Shown: in pieces, positions 9,163 to 19,322 of the stretch
Layout: each line of letters opens with the position of its first letter
Position numbering within the stretch: the first letter of the stretch is position 1
Assembly (NCBI GenBank): GCA_002005505.1
Contig: KV908557.1
Coordinates: forward strand, 179,122 to 199,121
Length of the DNA stretch: 20,000 bases
Direction: 5' to 3'
Source: Botryococcus braunii
Lineage: Eukaryota > Chlorophyta > Trebouxiophyceae
Translations under genes and position numbers: made by a program
The notes under the pieces: generated by a model
Told to the model about the DNA's origin: nothing
Database searches by the model: none
What the model saw: only the letters and a program-made list of their open reading frames with translations

Positions 9163-11533
9163 CTGCAGAGCTCCTCCGTCGTCCTGCTCTTTCTTCGGCG
9201 TGAGCCCATTGGCCTCCAGCAAGAGCCGCCTGAGCTGGCCTGCCGGGGATGCGGTGCTGCTACTGGGGTACTGGCACTTCTGCCAGGCAGGCTGCAACAA
9301 AGCGGGACCCCCCATAACCTCAGCTGAAGGTCAGAGACCTCCTTGATGACCACCCCCCTGCCTAACGCATGCCAAAAAGTGCCCACATCAAGAGATATCA
9401 TGCTTGATGGAGGGCTGACCCATGAGCAACAGGCGATCAGAATGTGAAGTGCACTCGTGCTCTGAGATGAGGGCATACTGTCTCCTCCACTTGGACGGGA
9501 AGCCCACTTCTCAAGTCGTAGATTGCCCCAAACACTCTGCCGGCATAGTCACCCTTCACCCAGACGTACCAGCTCCCGGCTGTCACATTCATGCTTACCA
9601 ACTGGGTACCTCTTATTTCTGGGAAGACTTGGTCCTGCTCATACCTGTGCACAGTGACCTCCCAGATGTCATGGTACATGGGGCGATTGGTGTGCTTACA
9701 ATGTATGAGGTTTTGGCCTCGCCAATCTGAATCAAGAACAGTAATGCAAGTAACGTTGCCCAGAAGAGGATTACTAACAGGCACATGGTTTGAGCGACCT
9801 GGATGTCACTGGCGTTGCCGATGGCGTTGTGTGCCATTGGCCTTGTGGTAGTGAGGGAAGCACCCACGGGTATCAGATCAGGTGTTAACTGATTGCTCAG
9901 CAGATGGCAGAAATTCGGTTCTGTGGAAACAGATGTTTATATATGTAAGTGACTCAAGACTTTTAGTGCCGGCTTCTACATACTTTGGAGGGAGGCAAGG
10001 AGGGAGGGGGGTTTTTAGTATAGGCTGTGGCGACCTTGCCATTGAGAGTTGCAATGCGATAGCCAATAAGTGGGCGCAAGCCTTACCAGCACCGATCAGG
10101 CTGTCCACTCGTGGATGTGGCCCCATCTTCAGAGCACAGGTTCCATGAAGCGGCTGCCAAAAGTGTGCTCGGGCTCAAGTTAGGGTGCCCCACAAAGTCA
10201 TTGGATACCTGAACCAGGATAGGAAAGGTGGCAGCTTCCACACCACAGTCCGCTCTGCTTCCCAGGTCCCTCGCATGATGAGTTGGATGGCATTTGACGT
10301 ACCAAGGTGGTGCTCAAGAGGGGCCGGTACATGAATGTACAGGTTGCATACCGGTACATGAATGTACAGGTTGCATACCAGTACATGCTCAAGAGAAGCC
10401 AGTGCATGTGCTGTACATGTGCCATACCAATAGGTGTTCGAGAGGGGCCAGTCCGTGCCTTCCTCTTGCAGGATGCTTCTACATGCAATTCTTCAAGATC
10501 ACGCAAGCCATCCCAGCTATACCAAATGAGGAAAACATTTGTAAGAAGAGCGATTCAAGCGTTTATCATGAGTTTGATCAGGAAAGTGGGCCAGAGCTTC
10601 GCCTACTTGCATCCAAAGCGGCCAAAGGAGGGATACTCTATGGGGTATTCGCAATGACCATCCCCGCACACAGGGTCGATCCATATTGGTTCAATGAATC
10701 GCTCTTTAATGTAAGTCATGACATCGTCTGTAGACTGGAAGCTTGCCGTCATGCCCCCATCTGGATTTGATCAGACCATGCGTGGAGTTCAGGCCCATCT
10801 CAAAGATCTATTCCATGATTTCCAAACAAGATCCTGAACAGTCCTTATAGCCTTTCCTTGGAATTACGGTGCCAATGGTGAGGTGGGTCATGACGGTCAG
10901 TGGTGGAGCAAAAAGGGGTTTAAGACTTCTTATTCCAGAATGGATAATCGCCACACCTGGTGTAAAGGCCTTTCGTAATGTGGAAGTAATGTCTCCAGTT
11001 GGATATGCAGATGCCTGAAGATATAGAATCAACATGTACACTGCCAGGAAACCAGTGTACCATAGAATTTGCTTGTACTTCCCTTGAAGTTCCACTGCAG
11101 CCTGCATGTCAATTATTCCTTTTGAACTAGAGGACCCTTCTCCCGAAAAAAATATTGATAGGTAATATCGTGCGAACTCACTGCCACTCTTTCTTGTAAG
11201 GCAGCAGCAATAGCCTCATTCGTTGGTGCTGGGTGCGCAGTTCCTGATTCAGTTGCAGCTACTGGCCCACTGAGCTGTCGCCTTGCTTGGATGAAACTTC
11301 CTTTGCGTCCAAAGGAGACTACAGGGCACAGGGGAAAGAAGTGATCAGTCCACTGCATATTTCATCGTTTGAATAGTTTAAAGTCGAGTTTTCTAAAATG
11401 CTGCACTGAGTGGCAGCAGAGTGCTGAGAACTGAGACCCGATCAGTGATCCGGAGTAACCACTTACTTGATCGTAGATTAGGAGGCAGAGCACTCAAAGG
11501 GGTAGAAAATTCAGGCGATGAATCTTTCGTCAT
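9163..11533 (-). CDS. Polycystin (PKD2)-like protein: N-terminus, one membrane span and Cys-rich ectodomain (partial)
   Basis: Minus-strand exons are 11467-11533 (from a possible ATG at 11533), 11182-11318, 10957-11101, 10607-10760, 10087-10254, 9479-9644 and 9163-9291. All are GT-AG, and every junction agrees in phase (phases 1, 0, 1, 2, 2, 0). The 322-residue reading has a basic/Ala-rich cytosolic start. A membrane span follows at about 79-97 (QILWYTGFLAVYMLILYLQ). The signature CGDGHCEYPIEYPSFGRFGC (148-167) then runs into KADCG across a splice junction. Next come ASWNLC (203-208), a GSWYVWVKGDYAGRVFGAI segment (247-265) and AWQKC (281-285). I recognise this order from large polycystin-type proteins of algae and other protists, where it precedes the polycystin channel domain. 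The channel segments and stop codon are not found. Exon 9163-9291 ends in a donor (CTGCAG then GTGCCGG), so the gene should continue, yet TXNDC9 lies just beyond. The upstream start is uncertain; see the possible extra 5' exon. Confidence 0.8.
10322..10390. repeat. 27-bp tandem duplication in a polycystin-like intron
   Basis: The unit GGTACATGAATGTACAGG followed by TTGCATACC is present twice back to back. A third, partial copy begins CAGTACATG. Each unit contains the near-palindrome GTACATGAATGTAC. It lies within the intron 10255-10606. Confidence 0.85.
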
Positions 11534-11573
11534 CTTCTGTGGGTTAAAAGGTCCCTTTTTTCGAAGCACTTAC

Positions 11574-11627
11574 GTGGTGCCAAGGCGCCTGTTGGACGTC
11601 TTGATGCACGACAGTGCTCAGGCTTTG
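11574..11627 (-). other. Possible additional 5' exon of the polycystin-like gene
   Basis: A 54-nt, 18-codon open segment is flanked by a good acceptor (TGTGTCGCAG) and a good donor (CCACCAC then GTAAGT). It joins the next exon (11467-11536) in phase 0. The intron between would be only 37 nt (11537-11573), contains an in-frame TAA if retained, and ends TAACCCACAG. If real, translation starts further upstream than the ATG at 11533, or this is a 5' untranslated exon. I could not find a still earlier exon. Confidence 0.35.
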
Positions 11628-12111
11628 CTGCGACACATCCAAACAGGAATTATTAGCGTAGAAATAATGCAAACGTCGTGATGCACACGTTATCTTTGGT
11701 CGGCCATTGCAAACTGGATGGGGTTCGCTTTGAGACGGGACGTGAAATTAGCCCAGAAGGGATGATTGAGCACTTGAAAACATTTGCACAACGCTCATAA
11801 TCCTTCCACACTCCAAGTTTGGTACATTGCCGGTGTCGTGTCAGATGGGCATCTGCTACGTTACTTCAAACGTTGAGATACCGTGCTTCCGAAGCACTGC
11901 TTCGAACAGGAAGACAGTGTCCTCGGCCCTCAGGGGAGGCCGGTCGGCGTGGCCTCTGCCCGTACGGTCAATCGGGTACCACAAGACCGGATTAAAGGAA
12001 AAGTGAAATATATCAGATTTGGGGAGTTTCAGAAGAGTTCAATATGAAGAGTGAACTCTATCCTACAAGTGTTTATCACCCTGGTACACAGTTTACTGCT
12101 GGCGATGTGGA

Positions 12112-12130
12112 CAGTGTCCACCGGACACTG
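12112..12130. repeat. Short perfect hairpin CAGTGTCC-ACC-GGACACTG
   Basis: Eight-base arms with a three-base loop in the divergent intergenic stretch. It is not followed by a T-run and no role can be assigned. Confidence 0.6.
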
Positions 12131-12506
12131 CTTATTCCTCAGCCTCTTGTTAAAAGACATAAGCTTGACTCCTACACGTGCCTATAATTTAAACGCCCGC
12201 AATGAGGTTAACGTATCATCTAATCAGGGCTGCACCAGTGATGAGCGCGGTGGCAGCTGGGATACAACACGGGTGCCATCAAACTGGGGTTGATGCCCGA
12301 GAGAGACAAGGGGAAGGGGGAAGAGGAAGGTCACAGTGCCCAACAAAGACACACATCGAGCATGTGGGGCACGGGAATCGATACATGCCTATGCACAGAG
12401 GTTTTAGTCAAAGCCTGCAGAGAACCACATGCAACACCAGATCATGGACCCCCTCGGAGGGGGAAGGGCAAAAGAGGGAGGAGGGAGAGTGCTGAGAGAC
12501 CAAAAG

Positions 12507-12547
12507 AGGGGGGGGGGAGAGGGGAGGGGAGGGGAGGGGAGGGGATG

Positions 12548-12618
<71 letters not shown>
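12507..12618. repeat. GGGGA repeats followed by (TG)34
   Basis: A purine tract of G-runs separated by single A residues (12507-12550) runs directly into 34 TG dinucleotides (12551-12618), then CCCGCGCGCCC. G-rich runs can form quadruplexes and long (TG)n can adopt Z-DNA; both are general properties, not shown here. It sits upstream of the coiled-coil gene. Confidence 0.9.
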
Positions 12619-12619
<1 letters not shown>

Positions 12620-13945
12620 CCGCGCGCCCACACACGACAAGGACCTGTGGAAGCAACAACTTTTACTCGTTCATGGCTGCAGAGATGGGTTGTACTGCAA
12701 CGTTGAGTATCAGTTCCCTGTCCGCATCTCCGGCCGAATGGATGTCAAGAGCCCTGCATGCACCGACTCAGCTGGATGCGCTCAGCCATGGTGTGGACAG
12801 AAGCTAGGGCAGTAGCTACACTGCCACAGAAATCTCAGCGCAGCCCATGCCCAACTACGGCTGGTCCAATCGCCCTCGTCATGCCATTTGGAGCCATGGC
12901 AGGCGGCTCAGGCCCCTTCCAATCGGCTGCTTTCCACTGATCAGATTCCGCTCTAGGTTCTGTGCAATTATGTGGTGGGGCGGTGTCCCATGCGGGCCTC
13001 CGTGTTCACAGCCTGCTACGCTGTTTACTGGCAGGACAGCAGCATCATGCAGCATTCCAGACCCCAGGTTCATTCACGTGGGGGTTTATGCAGCGATGAT
13101 GGTCCTGGTGATGACCAGAGAAGAGTGAAGGATATCGAGGGTTTTACTGCTACGGCTGAATAGCACCAGCAAGCCCCAACAGGTGCGACATTTATTATTT
13201 ACGTTGTAAGATCTGGCAGCCTTGCAGGGGTGCTCAAAATGTCGCGCAGGACTTGCAGATTAAGCACGCTGCCGTGTTTGCGGGATATCATGGGTAGGGC
13301 CTTCCCTGTACTATTATTCTTCTGGGGGTGGAATGCACTCAGTTCCCCGGGCTTTTTGGTATGCACCACGACTCAAATAGAAGCACCAATTGCACAAAGG
13401 GACGTCCAGAAACACGTTCTTATGCGTTTAATGAGTCTGGTTTGCCGCTGGGTCAGCCAGTTAGCTGTCCTGCTCTGTTGACCATATGGTCTTTTGGCGG
13501 GGGCTCCGAGGGGTCTCGCTCCAGCTCTCGTTCCAATCATTTGGTAAACGATAAAGCAGGCTTTACCATGCATCATGCAACAAGTAGAAGGAGAAGAATA
13601 AGAAGATGACGAAGAAAAAGGAATGGGCTTCACTCTTAATTTTAAAAAGAATACAAGAGGATCTGTTGAATTAGGAACTTGGTAGAGAAGTTCCTGATGA
13701 AGGTGCAGACTGTGGGGCCCGCGGTTGGGTAGCGGTAACAATTGTACGAATCGGTGCAACGTGCGTACGGCGATATTCAAACAGGCGACCAGCAGTTCAA
13801 AGCCCACAGCTACCATCAAAGCGATGCTGCATGATGGATGCGATCGCAGATGTGCTGCTATGATTGAGGGCTACACAAGCTAACTTAGTTAGTATGTGCT
13901 GGGTTAGTGACTCGTCTGTTCGGGTTACAGGTTCGAAGGGTATTG

Positions 13946-16900
13946 ATGTGGGCCCAGGTCAAGACCTTTGGCAACAATGTACAGCAATTGGGGCAGAAAG
14001 CTCGGAACACTGCTTCCCAATTCGTTTCCGAAGTACTGGAGACTGCCGAGGAGCTATCGAACCAGGTCTCAACGGTTTCCCTCCACCTAGCGAGATTGGA
14101 AGGCGCATAGCTAACCTGTGAAGCGTAACTTGCGATGTACAGATGCGTGCGGGATTTTATGCCTAAAAGGCCGTCGCTACTTTGTGGGACGCCGAGATGG
14201 ATGTTCGGCGATGCATGGACTGCGTGTTCCTGATCCATAGCGAAGTGTTAGGGCTATCACGATGATGACCTCTACCGGGAGGCTCCTAAGTTTATAAAAC
14301 CCGTGGGCTTACAGGCAAAACAGTGGGAAGAAGAAGAAGAAGAAGAGAGTACGGTTGAGTCAAGTGTGTCCCGTCCCGTACCTGCAGCAGTAAAACCCAC
14401 AGCAGCAACTTCTCGGCTTGATGCCCTGAAGGCACGGTTGGAGGCCGACAGGAGGAAAGCTTCAACACTGAAAGTGGGGAATATTGATCGGTGCGCCCAC
14501 AGTTTAGAAAAGAGCTTGCTTTTTAGCTGGCCTCACTGACACCAAGAGCGTATTTCTTCCAGATATGTTCCATGGATGAGGAAGGGGCTGGGGCATGGTG
14601 CAGTTCCGAGAGAAGTAGTGCGCAACAAGCAAGTTCAGCAGTGGGGAGAGTTTACAACGGTAAGGAGAAGCCCTCAAGCTCCTGTCCTTGATGCAAGCTA
14701 AAACAGGAGATAGGAGATTGGGATCCCCTCTTCAAGGTTTTCCCCCCTTTCAATCATGAAAAAGGGTTCACTGTCTCTGTCGTGCTTGTTAGCCACTATG
14801 CGCTTATACCTCAAGTATGCTGTACCCACGCTCTGTGCTTTCACAAAGGGGGCTACGGAGGATATGCCCGTGAGGGCCGCTGGCCCTCACTTACATATAT
14901 TAAGGGTGTGGAACAAGGGATACATTCCTGAAGACCTAAATTGCCAAACATGCAACACACAAGGGAAACAAGAGTGTCAGGCAGACCTCACATTAGGTCG
15001 TTATGTCAAACAGCTTACTTCACTGGGGAGTCCAAAGATCCTGAGTTAGGGCCCTACCTTATAAGAATTTTCAAGATCCACCACCTACATCTCAGCATGT
15101 CGTCCCTTCTCCACAGACTGTCATGGAACAGCAAAAATGCCTTGTTTTGTCACCCAGCAGTTGTTCCAATGGGCAACAAGGCCTCGGACATACTGATATG
15201 TATTGAGTTGTGGTATGGCCGTGGGATGGCTTCGTTCATGCAAAGTGGACAGCGTTCAGACTCGGAAACCCTTCCAGTAAAGGTTGGTCAAAAGGCTTGC
15301 CTCATCTGAAAGGGAATGCACCCCCTTCATGTACGTTGCCTGCCGGAGCTTGTTGCACCTGTATGAGATGGGTTTGCTACCACGGTCGGAGCAGGAAGTA
15401 CACAGGCGGAGGCAGGTCATGCTGCAGACCTGGGAAGGAGCGGCTTGGACAATGGGACTGATCCACTGGTGCTTCCAGAAACTCGGGCATGGTCCGCAAG
15501 AGAGCGAGAGACAACTTGTGAGGCATCCCCTGCTCGTATATTGGCGGGAGAGGAGGTGGCTGTTGCAAATTGCCCCCCAGGCAAGGCCTGGCTTGTTGCT
15601 ATCACAGAGTTGGCTTCCGTCCTCTCGAGGCAGACTTGGTCTTTTGCCATTTGAGGAGGCGCAACCGTTCTGTTGCAAAAGCAATGGATTTTGAGGGGTG
15701 GCAGTGGACAGAGAGCATGGACTGATATGGAAGGGCATTGTCCCTTTGCAGATATGTTCAGAAATGTTTAAGGCTAGGGGAAGCGGCAAGGGCCATCTTG
15801 TAGAAAGCATGACAAGCTGACAAAGCAGGGGCAAGGACGGGGCGGGAGGGATCATCCGATGCTGGGTCTTAAGCAGACTTGAGCTTATGGTACCTCTATC
15901 CTCGATTCTGCCCCCATCGGCCTTCCTACCCGGCTTTCCCTGCCTCTGTGTGGCATGCTGTGTCCCGGCAGCCTCTCTGTCTGCTCTCCGCAGAAGGTGT
16001 AGGTGCTGGAGCAAGCTGTGGGACGGGGCTCGGGTGAGGAGAGGGAGTGGGGAGGGGGGGGGGTGGTGGGAATGGCCTGCATCGAAGATTGCTGCTGGAG
16101 GAGGTTCCGGCTGGACTTTTGAGAGAGTCCACTTACGATCCAATCTTACCTTTGAATTTCAGATAAAATGAAAAAACTGAAGCTGTTATCCGTTGAGATT
16201 TTCTTGAGGGTTTGTGGATTTGTCAATTTTGGACAGTACCTACATTTCGGCCAGGTGTGCATAGCCCCTTGTGCATGGACAAAGTCTGCTGCTGTTGGGG
16301 CAGGCACCTCCATGCAAGTGGAAGCAGTTGGAGGAGGTGAGCGATTTGCGGACAGCACGCGGAGAGACCCTGGAGTGGGGCTGGGGGAGGATGATGGGCC
16401 CAGTTGGAACAGCAGCCATGCTGATGGAGGAGGGGATCTGGCTCAAGCACAGTTGGAGGTCCAGCAGCTGCGGGAGCAGCTGGCCCGTCTAAAAAGGCAA
16501 ATTCTGCAGAGCACTGCGGCTGCGGAGGATGAGCAGGCATCCATCCGAAGGGTATGCCCCTTCTGGGGTATGTGTCTGGGCGTACCGTGTCTTTTTCTGG
16601 GGCCTCCTTCCAGGGCTGTTCGGCCCACACCTGGTGCAGGATCTTGCTAGACGGCGGAGCGAGGGTGGCATGACGATCGTGGGCGCAAGGGCCCCACGTC
16701 TTGTGGGACTCGGCTTGCGGTCTTTCGAAGGCATCTGCAGCACTATGTGAATGCACAGCCCAGTCGTGGACTGACCTGCATGTTGCTCAATCCAAGCTGC
16801 CTGCCCCTTTAAGCTCTTTTGGCCATCCTGTCGAATGTTAAAGGACAGGAGGGGGCTCTGGGACAGCCCTGCTTGCTTTGGGTCTCTCAGAGATGAGGAG

Positions 16901-17687
16901 GGGGCAGAAATGGCATTCACGCAAGGGTGCAGGGGCTTCACATGTCTTGCAGCTCCCTCGGAGCTGGGTTCGCAAGGTATCTGCAGTACATTGTGACTCA
17001 CAGACACAGTTTCAGGCCAGCTTGGGTCTCCCTGCATATGGATGCAAGGGCCACGCTCCAGCGTGTCGTCCACGTCTTCGATCTCGATGTGGGTAGGGGC
17101 CCACTCAGGAGGTTGGGCCAATCGACACCTGGACTGCCCCAACAGTCCAGATGGCTGCTCTCGACTTTGTGTCTCCCCTCCCCTCCCCTCCCCTCCCCTC
17201 CCTCTCTGAAGGGGCTCCTGACCTTCACTTTCTTATGTGCATTTCTCATGCTGCCCCTCGTGCCATCGGGGGCTGCAGGGAAGAATTGAAACAAGGGCAT
17301 GGTTTGGATTTGACAATCCTCATTATCCTGTACTGTGGGCTGGGGTCCTCTCATCTTTCTGGCTCTCCTGGTTATTGTCACTGACAGGAGGAAAGCTGGA
17401 GCAAGTCGGTTGCCTAGATGGCAGCGACCAAAAATGTGCTGCACTTAGAGTTCGGGTTGGGGTCAGGAGGCAGAGGCCCGGGAAGCGGAGTTGCATGCGC
17501 GCATTGCTGCCTTCAGAGAGCGCCTCCATGCTGCTGAGCAGCTGGCCTCCACAAGTGCCGTCGTGCAGGTCAGACCCAGTCTTGCCCTCCAGACTGTCAC
17601 TGCGTATGGGCTGCCTCTTCATCCGCCTGCTCTGGGGGTGCGTGCGCGCGCGCGCGTGTGTGTGTGTGTGTGTGTGTGGTGTGGTGT

Positions 17688-17756
<69 letters not shown>

Positions 17757-18025
17757 AGAGGGGGGGGGTTGCATTTGTGTCACTTATTTTGAGGTGTTGT
17801 GGAATGGGGTGCGGTGTTATTTCTGATTGTTTTTTGGGGGGAAGCGGGGGGTGGTTGTGTGGTGTTGTTTTAGGGAGGGGGGGGGTTGTTGGTATGTGTT
17901 TGTTTTCTTGCGGAGGTGGCTGGCATGTGATTTTTTGGGCTCTGCGTGCATGCGTCTGTGCGTGCGTGCGTCTGTGCGTGCATGTGTGGGTGTGTGCGTG
18001 CGTGCATGTGTGTGTGTGTGTGTGT

Positions 18026-18096
<71 letters not shown>

Positions 18097-19322
18097 TGTG
18101 TCTCTGTGTGTATCTGTCTTCTTGGGGGGGGGGGGGGGGACGACAGGGGATGGGGATTTTGATGCTTTGTAAATGGGCAGGTAAACACACATGGCTGCCA
18201 GGCCCTGTGCCTAGTGATGAAGATGCACGGGCTTGGCGGGGGGTGGGGGGCAGGAAGCCGCGGTGTTTGGAGCGGGGTCTGGCGCGACTGCTGCAGAGGC
18301 CGAGGCGCTGCGGCAGCGGGCAGAGCTGGCCGAACAACAGCTGGAGGAAATCAGAGGCCAGCTAAGCACCTTGCAAATTGCTGATGAGTCCGCGAGTCAC
18401 GCAGCGAAGAGGCTTCCGGAAGTGGAGGCTCAGCTGGCAGCTGTCCAGGAGCAGGTGCGGGAGCGGGATGCGCAAGTGCGCGATCTCACGTTTGAGTTGC
18501 AGCAGACGGCAGAGCGGGAGGTACAGTTGAACGGGCAGCTGGCCTCGATTCGAGAGGAGCTGCGGGGCAGAGATGAAGAAGTGCAGGTGCTGAGGAGAGA
18601 GGTTGCAGATGCGCGGCAGGAGCTGCAGGCTGCTGTGAGCGGGGCCAGCCCCATCACTGCGGCCGCCGTGAAGAGGCTGCAGGAGCTGCTGGATGAGGAG
18701 CGGGAGGCGCATTCCGCTGCTAAGGTAGCTCACCCTGCCTCCCACTGTCGCTGCTCCAGCCCCAGAGGGAACCCTGCCTGCCCGCTGCTGTCCGCTGTGC
18801 AAGCTGCGCTGCGGAGGCGAGAGAAGCCGGGGTGTGGCAGGGGGACGCTCAATGCCATGCTGGAGTGTGTGGCAGTGGGGATTGTGACTGGGGGAGGCCT
18901 AGGAGCTGAGGAGTGAGTGATGAGGACGCCCCCCAGGGGGGGGGGGGGGGGCACTTGGACCTGAGGAATGAGTGATGGGGCACAGGGAGGCCCAGGAAGC
19001 ATGGAGTAAGGGGGCAGGGGGTGACCTAGGCGCTGACGAATGAGTGGTGGGGACAAGGGGTTGGAGGCCTGAAGCGAAGGAATGAGTGGTGGGGACAAGG
19101 GGTTGGAGGCCTGAAGCGAAAGAATGAGTGGTGGGGACAAGGGGTTGGGGGCCTGGAGCTGAGGAATGATTGGTGGGGCAGGGAGAGGCCCAGGAGCTGA
19201 CGAGAAGGCTGCAGGAGGCGGAGGAGAAAGCTGAAGGCAGCATCTTGGAAAGGGACTCCTTCTGGAAGTCTCAAGTTGAGGAGCGGGAAGCCAGGATTGC
19301 TGACCTTCAGCAGCGCCTTCAG
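13946..19322 (+). CDS. Golgin-like long coiled-coil protein, at least 8 exons, 3' incomplete
   Basis: Exons are 13946-14065, 14315-14473, 14563-14659, 15395-15580, 16304-16551, 17467-17568, 18254-18724 and 19194-19322. Phases match at each join (0, 0, 1, 1, 0, 0, 0), giving 504 residues before the right edge. Residues 1-40 (MWAQVKTFGNNVQQLGQKAR and on) are a probable amphipathic helix. An acidic run, WEEEEEEE, follows, then a Ser/Ala-rich low-complexity part. Strongly heptad-like segments are LAQAQLEVQQLREQLARLKR (about 236-255), all of exon 17467-17568, most of residues 305-461 (for example LQELLDEEREAH) and ELTRRLQEAEEKAEG. This architecture (short N-terminal helix, disordered acidic part, long coiled coil) resembles golgins such as plant golgin candidates, TMF or GMAP-210. 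A C-terminal targeting domain that would name the family is outside the window. Exon 15395-15580 is tentative: it needs a GC donor (CCCCAG then GCAAGG), and skipping it also keeps the frame. The intron phases argue for a real gene; the golgin label is inferred. Confidence 0.75.
17172..17205. repeat. (CCCCT)n pentanucleotide tract
   Basis: About six consecutive CTCCC/CCCCT units ending in CCTCTCTG. The tract lies in the coiled-coil gene intron 16552-17466, about 260 nt upstream of the acceptor at 17466. Confidence 0.85.
17641..18138. repeat. (CG)n/(TG)n tracts and G-runs filling a coiled-coil gene intron
   Basis: CG alternation at 17644-17656 runs into TG alternation to about 17755, with GTGTGGTGTGG interruptions near 17677-17692. 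A G/T-rich spacer with several G-runs follows. A second TG tract (about 17950-18116) has TGCG and TGTC variants, and a G15 run is at about 18124-18138. The whole lies in the intron 17569-18253, so the Cys-Val and Thr-His repeat frames here are artefacts. Confidence 0.93.
18899..19205. repeat. 42-bp minisatellite ending at a splice acceptor
   Basis: The unit GAATGAGTGGTGGGGACAAG followed by GGGTTGGAGGCCTGAAGCGAAG starts at 19038, 19080, 19122 and 19164 (the last diverged to GAATGATTGG), exactly 42 bp apart. Diverged copies appear near 18910 and 18966. Another unit-like segment, GGCCCAGGAGCTGACGAG, at 19188-19205 contains the acceptor and the first codons of exon 19194-19322. A G16 run is at 18936-18951. 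Confidence 0.85.

Larger units (their letters stand above)
11628..13945. other. Divergent intergenic stretch; no gene recognised
   Basis: This interval separates the 5' ends of the polycystin-like gene (minus) and the coiled-coil gene (plus), so it should hold both promoters. Frames such as 12429-12815 are inflated by the (TG)n tract, and 12847-13128 and 13373-13819 match no family I recognise. A small plus-strand frame from about 11681 to 11800 (starting MHTLSLVGHCKLDG) is unassigned. The GGGGA/(TG)n tract and a short hairpin are listed separately. Confidence 0.45.

Noticed and set aside
9696..9837. Minus-strand hydrophobic frame with a clear membrane-like segment (LLVILFWATLLALLFLIQ) and a GTAAGC donor
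   Set aside because: It lies within the intron between exons 10087-10254 and 9479-9644. Its only usable acceptor is a poor AAG, and its exit phase (0) does not fit the next exon, where it would give an immediate TGA. An alternative terminal exon remains possible but unsupported.
10470..10708. Plus-strand exon-like frame with acceptor TCTTGCAG and donor TTTAAT-GTAAGT
   Set aside because: It is antisense to the minus-strand exon carrying CGDGHCEYPIEYPSFGRFGC, a recognised family signature with matching phases on both sides. The plus frame matches nothing known.
15256..16143. 295-codon minus-strand open frame
   Set aside because: Composition is low-complexity Pro/Ser/Leu, with no recognisable domain. 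It overlaps the tentative plus-strand exon 15395-15580 of the phase-consistent coiled-coil gene.
16320..16400. Alternative coiled-coil-looking frame KQLEEVSDLRTARGE in exon 16304-16551
   Set aside because: It runs in a different frame from the LAQAQLEVQQLREQL segment and the downstream exons. The chosen frame is the one whose phases match on both sides.
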